Assembly: GCA_034667225.1 (NCBI GenBank) | Contig: JAXDKG010000060.1 | Coordinates: 62,001-126,000, forward strand | Length of the DNA: 64,000 nucleotides | Direction: 5' to 3' | Source: DATMER01 sp034667225 | GTDB lineage: Bacteria; Acidobacteriota; Thermoanaerobaculia; Multivoradales; UBA5704 | Shown: in pieces, positions 43,946 through 51,429 of the stretch | How positions within the stretch are numbered: the stretch's first letter is position 1 | Layout of the letters: each line of letters begins with the position of its first letter | Notes under the pieces: model-generated | Told to the model about the DNA's origin: nothing | The model's input: the letters and a program-made list of their open reading frames with translations, nothing else | Databases searched by the model: none | Position numbers and translations under genes: made by a program

Positions 43946-45933
43946 ATGACACAACTGCTGCGCTGGCGGAAAAAGTAGGGGCCGTGCTCGTCCCGAACCC
44001 GGGAGCGGAGCCGGCGATCGATATCCTTGAATGGCTGAGGCCTCTCTCCTCCGAGGGAGGCCGGTCCTGGATCCTTCGCTGCAGCTTCGACGAAGGTGGT
44101 CCCTGGGCCGGCGTACGCGATCTCTTCAGCTCGCTCGTCGGCTCCATTCGCGCAGAAGCCCCGCGGCTCTTCGAGAAGCATGATTACGACCTGGTCCACG
44201 TTTTGCCCGAGCTCCTGGGCTTCCTGAACATTCGTAATCCGACGCTGACTGATACATCCGCCAACGAGGAGAGGGTTCGGAACTATCCTGCGGATCGTGC
44301 CATGCGTATCGTCCATGGCCTCATCGATCTCTTGATCGAGCTCTGGAGCCAGAAGTCCCCTGATCGAGTGCGGGTGCTGGTCTGCGCTGACTTTGACCGC
44401 GCGAGCCACATGGGGCGATGCTTTTTTCGGGAGCTGATGCGGAGGGCCGGATCACAACTCCGCTTGGTGATCGTCGCCTTGCCTTCCGAAGCAGGAGCGG
44501 AGCTCGACGTGGACCCGGTCTTGCCATGCCACCCTCTTTCTTGCCTCTTGAGGGTTGAGCCCGGCGACCTTCATCGCCTGGATCAAGACGACGCTCGGCG
44601 GGAGGCCGAGGCGATGGAGGAGGACATGGGTGATGATCTACTCCGGAATACCGCCGGGCTTCCTCGACTGATTTTCCTGTGGCAGGTCTGTGGACGGAAG
44701 GACAAGGTGCTCCGATGGAAGTACGAGGCATTGCGCTGCTTCAACACCCTTGGTCTCTATCAGGACGCGATCCGCTACGGCGAGGCTGCGCGCGAGATCA
44801 TCAAGTCCATGCCCGAAGGCCCGTCACGAGGAAACCTCTGTTGGGGGATCTTCTTCAAGCTCTTCATGTGCTATGTCGCGACGGGGGCTGCCCAGGCCGC
44901 TTACCGCTTAGCTGAGGAGGACGTTCTCGAGGACAGAGGAGATCCGGCGGAAGCTCCGATGCGGATCCGCCTCTGTTATCTCATGGCCATGCTCCATGCG
45001 CGGATTTTTTCTCCGCGCGATTTCCTCGCGGGTGAGTCCTACCTCGATCAAGGTCTGGAGTACATGGACAAGTCGACCCTCGCCGATGACGAGCGCTGCT
45101 TCCATTTCGTCTTCAACCGGAACGGCCTTGCCATGATCCGCAGCTTTCAGGGCCGGTTCGAGGAGGCGCTGGACCTTTGCCGCGAGGGCATCGAGCTCCT
45201 TGAGAAGAATCTCAGCCCCGATCAGCACCGGCTGCACCGGTCCGTCCTGCTCTACAACATCGCGCAGGTGTATGCCCAGACAGGCGAACCTGGCGAAGCC
45301 ATCCGCTTCTACTCGGCAGCCATGAAGATGGACCCCAACTATTCCGAGTACTACAACGAACGAGGAAACCTTTTTCTGAAGCTGGGCAGGCTCGAGGAGG
45401 CCGAGCTCGACTATCGACAGGCCATCGAGCTCAGCCCGCCCTACTTCGAGGTCTGGTCCAATCTCGGCCACTGCTACCGCTTGCTGGGACGCATGGAGGA
45501 GGCCCTCGCCGCCTACTCCCGCTCCCTGGACCTTCAACCTGATCAGGCAACGGCCTATCTCGGACGGTCTCAGGCCTTGGAGGCGCTCGGAAGGCTGTCC
45601 GAAGCCATCGAGGGATACAGCACGACCCTCGCTCTGGATACGGCCTGTTGGCAGGCGCACGCTGCGCGGGCGGTCTTGTTCTACGAAGACGGGAACAGGG
45701 TCGATTCCCTAGCGGACCTCGACAGCGCGATCTCGCTCGCTCCCGATGAGGCCGACCTGTATCAGAACCGGTCCGCGGCGCTCTCCTCACTGGGCCGGAA
45801 TCAGGAGGCCCGCCGCGATCTCATGAGATATCTCGAGCTCCGCCCCGACGCGAGTGACCGGGCTGAGATCGAGGTTCTTCTCGGGTCTTGGGAAATGCCC
45901 CAAAACTTTCATGGAGTGAATGCAGGGCTCTAG
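43942..45933 (+). CDS. TPR protein of the Cys-rich peptide locus, with degenerate NTPase-like N-terminus
   Basis: 663 aa, coupled to the protease gene by ATGA. The first ~240 residues resemble a STAND/AAA-like module in order (WILRCSFDEGGPWAGVRDLF, then RVRVLVCADFDRASHMG as a Walker B-like strand, then RLVIVALPSEAG), but no Walker A lysine motif is visible. From ~260 to the end there are TPRs of good quality, especially 430-640 (AIRFYSAAMKMDPNYSEYYN, AELDYRQAIELSPPYFEVW, ALAAYSRSLDLQPDQATAY). It has no signal peptide and no transmembrane helix. Probably a cytoplasmic scaffold for peptide processing or export. TPR proteins are known companions of some RiPP systems. Confidence 0.78.
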   Translation: MNDTTAALAEKVGAVLVPNPGAEPAIDILEWLRPLSSEGGRSWILRCSFDEGGPWAGVRDLFSSLVGSIRAEAPRLFEKHDYDLVHVLPELLGFLNIRNPTLTDTSANEERVRNYPADRAMRIVHGLIDLLIELWSQKSPDRVRVLVCADFDRASHMGRCFFRELMRRAGSQLRLVIVALPSEAGAELDVDPVLPCHPLSCLLRVEPGDLHRLDQDDARREAEAMEEDMGDDLLRNTAGLPRLIFLWQVCGRKDKVLRWKYEALRCFNTLGLYQDAIRYGEAAREIIKSMPEGPSRGNLCWGIFFKLFMCYVATGAAQAAYRLAEEDVLEDRGDPAEAPMRIRLCYLMAMLHARIFSPRDFLAGESYLDQGLEYMDKSTLADDERCFHFVFNRNGLAMIRSFQGRFEEALDLCREGIELLEKNLSPDQHRLHRSVLLYNIAQVYAQTGEPGEAIRFYSAAMKMDPNYSEYYNERGNLFLKLGRLEEAELDYRQAIELSPPYFEVWSNLGHCYRLLGRMEEALAAYSRSLDLQPDQATAYLGRSQALEALGRLSEAIEGYSTTLALDTACWQAHAARAVLFYEDGNRVDSLADLDSAISLAPDEADLYQNRSAALSSLGRNQEARRDLMRYLELRPDASDRAEIEVLLGSWEMPQNFHGVNAGL

Positions 45934-45950
45934 GAGCCAGGAGGCAGAAA

Positions 45951-46850
45951 ATGAAGATCAGAGATATCGCCGCTCTCTTCGTCCTTTGGATCGTGGCTCA
46001 GCCACTCCTCGCCCAGCCGGCGAATCTCGCCGGTCATTGGGAGGGAGCGATCGTCGTTTCGCCTGGAGAGTCGGAGGTCGATGTCATTACGGAGATCACC
46101 GGCGATCCCGGAAAAGAGACGCAAGGCGAGCTCTGGTTCCCATTGCAGCAGACCCAGCGATATACGATTCAGAGCTTCTCTCGCGAGGGGGCTCATCTCT
46201 CGTTTCAGGTCAAGGACGAGAACGGCATCGTCACGTCGTTTGAGGGAGAAATCGCCGCCGACGGACGGAGCATCGCGGGCAAGATGGTCGAGGGCACCAG
46301 CAGCGTGCCGTTCACCCTCGAACGCCGCAATCCTCGTCCTGGAACAGAGGTCAAGCTCCAGGATCTCTCGATCGACGGCTCGGAGCTGCGGACTGCATTC
46401 AACAGTCATCTCGGTCATCCACGAATCGTGGTAGCTCTCTCGCCTTCCTCTCTGTTCTCGAGGACGACCTTGCGCCTGATCGAGAGGTATGTGCTGAATG
46501 CGATCGACGATCCAAACCTTCGCCTGTTCGTGGTGTGGGAGCCGTCCAGATCTGAGGAGAATACGGAGCACGACATCCAGGAGAGCGCATCGCTCATCAC
46601 GGACCCGCGCGTCACGTATTTCTTGTCCCGCAGCGGCTTTCTCAACGGTACTTACAATGCGCTCAGCAAGTCGACCGATCCTTGCTTGTTGTTTTCCAGC
46701 GACGCGCTCTGGGGCGGCACCGCTCCGACTCCCTATCGCTTCAAGCAAAGCCGGAGAGGCGGCTCGAAGGAGAAGATCGCCCAGGAGACAAAGTTCAATG
46801 CCATCGAACTGTCTTTCGACGTGCAAGCTCTCCTTCGGGATGCGAAGTAG
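45951..46850 (+). CDS. Secreted lipocalin-like/thioredoxin-like protein lacking the redox cysteines
   Basis: 299 aa, ATG with CCAGGAGG upstream, signal peptide to ~LLAQ. Residues ~24-120 form a beta-rich domain of the kind found before many acidobacterial enzymes (NLAGHWEGAIVV, SFQVKDENGIVTSFEGEIAA, RSIAGKMVEGTSSVPFTLER). From ~130 the order LRTAFNSHLGHPRIVVALSP, SSLFSR, LRLFVVWEPSRSEE, DPRVTYFL fits a thioredoxin-like fold, but at the place of the CxxC motif the sequence reads SSLFS. It is thus likely to be a non-redox binding protein. The gene follows the TPR gene by 17 bp and probably belongs to the same operon. Confidence 0.65.
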   Translation: MKIRDIAALFVLWIVAQPLLAQPANLAGHWEGAIVVSPGESEVDVITEITGDPGKETQGELWFPLQQTQRYTIQSFSREGAHLSFQVKDENGIVTSFEGEIAADGRSIAGKMVEGTSSVPFTLERRNPRPGTEVKLQDLSIDGSELRTAFNSHLGHPRIVVALSPSSLFSRTTLRLIERYVLNAIDDPNLRLFVVWEPSRSEENTEHDIQESASLITDPRVTYFLSRSGFLNGTYNALSKSTDPCLLFSSDALWGGTAPTPYRFKQSRRGGSKEKIAQETKFNAIELSFDVQALLRDAK

Positions 46851-46859
46851 GACGTTCGA

Positions 46860-46958
46860 TGTCGCAGAGCGCCGCGTTGTGCGACAATGGAAGTTTCTAT
46901 GTCGCAGCAAAAGTTTTTCTGCGACATGGAAAATCTCTGCGTCGTCCAATGGACGCAG
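46860..46958. repeat. Cluster of alternating inverted half-sites TGTCGCA/TGCGACA
   Basis: TGTCGCA (46860, 46900) alternates with its reverse complement TGCGACA (46880, 46920), one every 20 bp, followed by CTGCGTC and GACGCAG (46938, 46952). The pair at 46899-46927 forms a 9-bp perfect hairpin (ATGTCGCAG/CTGCGACAT) with an AT-rich loop. The cluster begins 10 nt after the stop of the thioredoxin-like gene. The remaining bases to 47100 hold a GGGGC-TGAC-GCCCC hairpin at 47077-47090 and no supported gene. Confidence 0.6.
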
Positions 46959-47100
46959 AGCAATGACCCGGCGGGTCCCCACGATCCGGGCGGCGCCGGC
47001 CTTCCGAACCGTCGCCGCCTCTTTGTTCAATATTCAATGTCACGCTATAAGCTCGGCCGGCACCAGATTGTATAAAGGGGCTGACGCCCCAGGAGGATCG

Positions 47101-47451
47101 ATGATGAGCAAGGGATTCCTGCTGTTCCTGTTGGCCGCGTTCGTGCTCGCCGGCTCCCCGAGCGTGGCTGAAGACCTCTCCGCTACCGCCCTTCCTCTCT
47201 TTCTGACCTCGACATCTGCCTCATCGTGCGCGCCCATGACCTCGGCGGCTACGCCGACCTTGCCGGAGCTCACGCCAAAGCCGGAGTCGAGGATACTCGT
47301 CTGCGGTGACTGCAGCGATTTCGCCTGCGCCGGGAAGAAGGCCTATCATGGCTGCTCCGTCGCCGGAGAATTGAGCTCGTGCCAGCCTGACCTCGAATGC
47401 GAGAACCAGACGACCGTGCAGTGCTCCTGCGAGCCGCTCACGGGAGTATAG
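47101..47451 (+). CDS. Small secreted Cys-rich protein
   Basis: 116 aa (115 if the second ATG is used), with AGGAGG four nt before the first ATG and a short GC hairpin in front of it. A signal peptide (FLLFLLAAFVLAGSPSVA) is followed by a Ser/Thr/Pro-rich linker. The C-terminal half has nine Cys in ~70 residues, counting the one in the linker (SSCAP, CGDCSDFACAGKKAYHGC, SSCQPDLECENQTTVQCSC). It resembles small disulfide-rich exported peptides but no family that I can name. It may be the last gene of the Cys-rich peptide locus or an independent one with its own promoter (TATAAAG at 47071). A large hairpin follows. Confidence 0.65.
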   Translation: MMSKGFLLFLLAAFVLAGSPSVAEDLSATALPLFLTSTSASSCAPMTSAATPTLPELTPKPESRILVCGDCSDFACAGKKAYHGCSVAGELSSCQPDLECENQTTVQCSCEPLTGV

Positions 47452-47455
47452 GCCG

Positions 47456-47549
47456 CACGGACGAGCACGGACGTTCACGGACACGCACGGACGATCCTGC
47501 TTGTCCGTGGTGGTCCGTGGTGGTCCGTGTCGGTCCGTGCTCGTCCGTG
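47456..47549. terminator. Long hairpin built from 10-bp CACGGAC repeats
   Basis: The left arm is four direct 10-bp repeats (CACGGAC plus 3 variable bases) and the right arm five inverted ones (GTCCGTG plus 3). The outer 17 bp, CACGGACGAGCACGGAC (47456-47472) and GTCCGTGCTCGTCCGTG (47533-47549), are perfectly complementary. It sits between convergent genes (secreted Cys-rich protein and MerR regulator), ending 5 bp before the latter's stop, and may terminate both. Similar repeats are probably dispersed in the genome. Confidence 0.85.
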
Positions 47550-47554
47550 TTCTT

Positions 47555-48280
47555 CTACTTGCGGGAGGCCGCGACGGCCTGCTGAACGTAGGCGAAGATG
47601 CCGGGGTCGAGGCCGTTGCGCTGCTGCACGGACGGCTCGCCCTGGTACAGGTTCTTGAGCGACTGGGTGATCCCCGGGTCGCCGCCGGTGAACTCCTGCA
47701 CCAGCTCCATCCAGCGCTTGGAGAGGCGCTGCATGGTCTCGCTCGCCGGGTCCGTGCCCTTGGCCATCTCCTCGCGGACCTGCGCGATGAGCTGCGGCCA
47801 TTCCTGCTCGACCTCGCGGATGTGCTCTTCGCCGAGCACCTTCTTGCGCTCCTCCAACTGCTGGAGCTGCTCCTGGGTGTAGTACTTCTCGAACATGTTC
47901 ATTATCTCCATGGTTTCCAGAAATTCCTCGACGGAGACCACCTCCGACGAGCGCAGCCGCTCCGCCACCGACTCCAACCGGCTGCACAGCTTGCGCTGCA
48001 GCACGATTCCGTCCCGGAGACGCCCGATGTGGAGCTCGAGGACGCGTGGGAGCGAGAGATCGGGCTTCGCCAGGCTGTCCCGGATCTCGTCGAGGGAGAA
48101 CCCGAGCTGCCGCAGGGACAGGATCTGCAGCAGCCGGGCGATGTCCTCCCCGTCGTAGAGCCGGTAACCGGAGGCGCTCCGCTGAGACGGCGTGAGCAGC
48201 CCGATCTCGTCGTAGTGGTGCAGCGCGCGGACCGTCAGGCCCGTCTGCTTCGCCAGCTCTCCCACCTTCCACAAGCGCAT
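47555..48280 (-). CDS. MerR-family regulator with TipAS-like effector domain
   Basis: 241 aa. Residues 1-70 are a MerR winged helix (WKVGELAKQTGLTVRALHHY, DEIGLLTPSQRSASGYRLYD), then a coiled-coil dimerisation helix. The C-terminal ~115 residues (FEKYYTQEQLQQLEERKKVL, EWPQLIAQVREEMAKGTDP, MELVQEFTGGDPGITQSLKN, YVQQAVAASRK) match the TipAS drug-recognition domain of TipAL-type activators, which bind thiopeptides and other antibiotics. No cognate resistance gene is adjacent. Its own upstream region holds a classic 19-bp-spacer MerR promoter, so autoregulation is very likely. Confidence 0.9.
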   Translation of the reverse strand: MRLWKVGELAKQTGLTVRALHHYDEIGLLTPSQRSASGYRLYDGEDIARLLQILSLRQLGFSLDEIRDSLAKPDLSLPRVLELHIGRLRDGIVLQRKLCSRLESVAERLRSSEVVSVEEFLETMEIMNMFEKYYTQEQLQQLEERKKVLGEEHIREVEQEWPQLIAQVREEMAKGTDPASETMQRLSKRWMELVQEFTGGDPGITQSLKNLYQGEPSVQQRNGLDPGIFAYVQQAVAASRK

Positions 48281-48312
48281 CGCCTCGGCTCCTTTCTGCG
48301 GCCACGATCGTC

Positions 48313-48343
48313 AAGGTACAGCCTCACGTTGCGTGAGGGTCAA
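48313..48343 (-). promoter_or_regulatory. MerR-type promoter and operator
   Basis: On the minus strand TTGACC (-35, 48343-48338) and TACCTT (-10, 48318-48313) are separated by 19 bp. That overlong spacer is the hallmark of MerR-controlled promoters. The spacer contains the palindrome CCTCACG-TTG-CGTGAGG. It reads into the MerR/TipAS-like gene whose start is 33 bp further on. Confidence 0.8.
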
Positions 48344-48399
48344 CCCCCTTTCGGGAATCTACCTGCAGTTTGGGGCGTTTGCTATACTGAGGCATCTAT

Positions 48400-49167
48400 A
48401 TGTTGCGAGAGCTGTCCCAAGCCGAGATTCGGCGGTTTTATGACGAAGGCTTCCTCATCGTAGAGAAGCTGTTCTCGCCCGACGAGGTCGTGGCGCTTGG
48501 AGAAGCCGCGGAGCGGCTGCGCGCCCTGGGAAGCGAGATTGCCGCGGACCTCTCCGATATCGAGGGAGAGACCAAGATCGAGCACTGCGGCAGCCAGTTT
48601 GTTTTTGGAAGCCGCCGTTTGCTGCGGGTGGTCTGGGCGGGCGGATGCGAGCCGGCGTTCATCGCGAACGCCCGGGACCCGCGGCTGACCGCAATCGTCG
48701 GCCAGCTCTTCGATTCGGACAAGGCGGTCCACCTCCTCAACCAGCTCCACGCCAAGTATCCGAACGACGGCCTGGAGTTCGAGCCCCACCAGGACAGCGA
48801 GCACCGGCGCTACGGCACCCCCGAGTGGCGGGACGTCGACGGCCGCGGCAGCTACATCCAGACGGTGGTCGCGATCGACGACACCACGCCCGAGAACGGC
48901 CCCCTCATTTTCTACCCGCGCACCAACCGGAGCGGGCACCTCGATCCCGCCGCGGTGCGGAGCCGCTTCAAGGGCCAGCCTGGAATCCCGGCGCTCCTCG
49001 CGGCGGGAAGCGCCGCCTTCTTCGGCCCCTACACCGTGCACCGCAGCGAGGAGAACCGCGGCTCCGCCCCCCGGCGCATCGCGATCAACGGCTTCGCCCT
49101 CCCGGGCGCCAACTCCCGCGAATACTTCGGCTCCGGCACCGGTGTACCCGTCCCCCTCGCCGGCTAG
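48400..49167 (+). CDS. Phytanoyl-CoA dioxygenase (PhyH) family protein
   Basis: 255 aa. The Fe(II) ligands H130-x-D132 (EPHQDSEH) and H214 (YTVHRSEENR) are present, and R225 or R226 probably binds 2-oxoglutarate. The N-terminus (LSQAEIRRFYDEGFLIVEKL, FSPDEVVALGEAAERLRALG) is typical of the family. Substrates of bacterial PhyH proteins are diverse (ectoine, halogenated and natural-product intermediates) and cannot be inferred. TATACT at 48383 lies 11 nt before the ATG and no Shine-Dalgarno is seen, so the 5' leader should be very short. It is divergent from the MerR gene. Confidence 0.88.
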   Translation: MLRELSQAEIRRFYDEGFLIVEKLFSPDEVVALGEAAERLRALGSEIAADLSDIEGETKIEHCGSQFVFGSRRLLRVVWAGGCEPAFIANARDPRLTAIVGQLFDSDKAVHLLNQLHAKYPNDGLEFEPHQDSEHRRYGTPEWRDVDGRGSYIQTVVAIDDTTPENGPLIFYPRTNRSGHLDPAAVRSRFKGQPGIPALLAAGSAAFFGPYTVHRSEENRGSAPRRIAINGFALPGANSREYFGSGTGVPVPLAG

Positions 49168-49212
49168 ATCCTCGCTGCACCGTCCCCTGAGGGAGGCCGT
49201 AGAATGGTCTCC

Positions 49213-50532
49213 ATGCAGATCGCATTCGTCACCCTTTTCCTCGGTTTGATCCTGGGCTCCAACCCGGTGGAGCTGGCCGTCGAAGGTCCCGTCGCCGCCG
49301 TGGAGCTGGTGCTCGACGGTACGGTCGCCGGGCGGATCGAGAAGCCTCCCTGGAAGGGGCAGATCGATTTCGGGAGCACGCTCGTCCCGCATGAGCTGGT
49401 GGCTCGTGCCCTCGACGCCGACGGCCGGGAGGTGGCGCGGACGCGCCAGTGGATCAACCTCCCTCGGCCGCCGGCCGAGGTGGACATCCTGCTCGAAGGG
49501 GCGGGCAACCCTTCCAAGGCCTGGCTCACCTGGCAGAGCCGCACCGGCGCGCAGCCGACGTCGATCGACCTCACCCTCGACGGCCGGCCGCTGACCCTGG
49601 GACCCGATGGCAAGGCGGCTCTGCCGGCCTACGATCCCGAGAGTGCTCACGTCCTGAGCGCCGAGCTCCAGTTCCCCTCGAACGTGGTGGCGCGCAGGGA
49701 TGCGGTCTTCGGCGGCAAGTACGGCTCGGAGGTGTCCACCGACCTGACGGCGGTCCCGGTGCGGGCCCGCCGGGGGAAGCTCACGGCAGCCTCGTTGCAG
49801 GGCCGGCTTCTCGCTGGCGGAAAGCCATTGACCGTGGCGGCCGTGGAAAAGGCTCCGGCGGAGGTGTTCGTGGTGAGGGAGCTGGGTGTCAGCGCGGCGC
49901 TCGGCCGCCTCGGCGAGAGCAAGAAGAAGCGCACGGTGCAGGGGCAGGGAATGAACAGCAGGCTGAGCATCCAGGACGACTACCTGCGCTACGAGATCGG
50001 GCTGCGCAAGGAGGACGAGGTCCGCTTCATCTATCCGGTGCCGCGGTCGTACTCCGCGTCGGGCCAGCGGGCGGAGCTGTTCGACTGGTCCCGCCCCTTC
50101 ACGCTCCAGGATGGAGGCATGCACTGGCTCTTGACCCGCCTGATGGTGCCGGGCGGGCCGCCCGGTAAACAGCGGCTGGCCGATGCCGTGGCGGTGGCCG
50201 GCGTCCAGGCCCTGTCAGGCAGCCGGCCCCGGGCCGTGGTGGTGGTCATGGGCGCGGCCCCGGAGGATGTGAGCCTCTGCGATCCGGCCACGGTCCGCCA
50301 GTACCTGAGCTCGGTCCGGGTGCCCCTGTTCGTCTGGTCGGTGGTGAAGACGGACGCCGCGGCCTCAGACTGGGGGAAGATCGAGGACGTATCGACCGTC
50401 TCCAAGCTCCGCGCCGCGGTGGCCGACCTGCGCGACGAGCTGGAGTCGCAGTGGATCGTCTGGGTGGAGGGCACTCACCTGCCGCAATCGATCACGCTGG
50501 GGCCGGGGGCGGAGGGGATAGAGCTGCCGTAG
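49213..50532 (+). CDS. Exported protein of unknown function, VWA-related
   Basis: 439 aa from the second of two nearby ATGs, since TAGAAT at 49200-49205 looks like a -10 box that would start the mRNA at about this ATG. N-terminal hydrophobic signal (IAFVTLFLGLILG). The sequence has repeated beta-rich segments (VELAVEGPVAAVELVLDGTV, LVARALDADGREVARTR), then SRPRAVVVVMGAAPEDVSLC and RVPLFVWSV. These recall the end of acidobacterial VWFA-related proteins, but no DxSxS metal site is visible. No function can be named. It is followed by the inositol monophosphatase gene. Confidence 0.65.
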   Translation: MQIAFVTLFLGLILGSNPVELAVEGPVAAVELVLDGTVAGRIEKPPWKGQIDFGSTLVPHELVARALDADGREVARTRQWINLPRPPAEVDILLEGAGNPSKAWLTWQSRTGAQPTSIDLTLDGRPLTLGPDGKAALPAYDPESAHVLSAELQFPSNVVARRDAVFGGKYGSEVSTDLTAVPVRARRGKLTAASLQGRLLAGGKPLTVAAVEKAPAEVFVVRELGVSAALGRLGESKKKRTVQGQGMNSRLSIQDDYLRYEIGLRKEDEVRFIYPVPRSYSASGQRAELFDWSRPFTLQDGGMHWLLTRLMVPGGPPGKQRLADAVAVAGVQALSGSRPRAVVVVMGAAPEDVSLCDPATVRQYLSSVRVPLFVWSVVKTDAAASDWGKIEDVSTVSKLRAAVADLRDELESQWIVWVEGTHLPQSITLGPGAEGIELP

Positions 50533-50571
50533 GAAGGCCTGCTGGCGCAAAGCTGGCATAATAAGCGCCCT

Positions 50572-51423
50572 ATGTACGACGACTTGCTCGAAACAGCCCT
50601 TGCGGCGGCGCGGGCCGGGGCCGATGTGATCAAGCGGTACTTCCGCTTCGAGGGGCTCACGATCGATCGCAAGGGGACGAACGATTTCGTCACCCAGGCC
50701 GACCACGAGAGCGAGGCCGCCGTCCTGGCCGAGATCCGCCGCCGCTTCCCGGACCATCGCATCCTGGCCGAGGAGGGGAGCGGGGCCGGCGAGGGCGAAG
50801 GCGACCACCAGTGGCTGATCGATCCGCTGGACGGGACCACCAACTTCCTCCAGGGCCTGCCCGTCTACTGCTGCTCCGTGGCATGCCGCAGGGGCGACGA
50901 GGTGCTCGCCGGGGTCATCATCGATCCCGAGGGAGGCAACGTCTTCACGGCCACGCGCGGCGGCGGCGCATTCTGGAACGGCGAGCCCATGAAAGTCTCG
51001 GGGCACGAGGGCCTGGGCGGCGCGTTCCTCGCCACCGGCTACCCGTTCCGGGCGCTGCCCACCCTGGACCTCTACCTCGCCGTCTTCCGCGAAGTCTTCC
51101 AGCAGGCCAAGGCCATCCGCCGCTGCGGCTCGGCCGCGCTCGACCTGGCCTACACGGCCGCCGGGGTCTACGACGGCTTCTTCGAGTTCCGGCTTTCCCC
51201 CTGGGATCTGGGCGCCGGCGTGCTGCTGATCCAGGAGGCCGGCGGCGTTGTCACCGACCTCGACGGCAGCGGCCATTACTTCCGCGGGGGCAACGTGGTG
51301 GCCGGCGGGCCCTCGATCCATGAGGCGCTGCAAGGCGCGGTGGCCCACCACGCCAGCGAGGCGGAGATCGACCGGCTGAACCCGATCCACCTTCCCTCTT
51401 CCATCCTGGCGCCGGTAAGCTGA
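50572..51423 (+). CDS. suhB: Inositol monophosphatase family protein
   Basis: 283 aa. Metal-site signatures are complete: E67/E68 in ILAEEGSG, D84-P-L-D87-G-T in WLIDPLDGTTNF, and the C-terminal WDLGAGVLLIQEAGG. KGTNDFVTQAD near residue 35 is also typical. It dephosphorylates myo-inositol 1-phosphate or related sugar phosphates (SuhB/CysQ/FBPase-like members are hard to split by eye). No Shine-Dalgarno; a TAATAA/CATAAT hexamer ends a few nt before the ATG, suggesting leaderless expression. The next gene starts 6 nt after the stop. Confidence 0.92.
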   Translation: MYDDLLETALAAARAGADVIKRYFRFEGLTIDRKGTNDFVTQADHESEAAVLAEIRRRFPDHRILAEEGSGAGEGEGDHQWLIDPLDGTTNFLQGLPVYCCSVACRRGDEVLAGVIIDPEGGNVFTATRGGGAFWNGEPMKVSGHEGLGGAFLATGYPFRALPTLDLYLAVFREVFQQAKAIRRCGSAALDLAYTAAGVYDGFFEFRLSPWDLGAGVLLIQEAGGVVTDLDGSGHYFRGGNVVAGGPSIHEALQGAVAHHASEAEIDRLNPIHLPSSILAPVS

Positions 51424-51429
51424 CCCTCC

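Noticed and set aside
46887..47075. A 62-aa frame starting MEVSMSQQKFF
   Set aside because: It has no ribosome site and runs through the inverted half-site cluster. Its upstream residues reflect the repeat.
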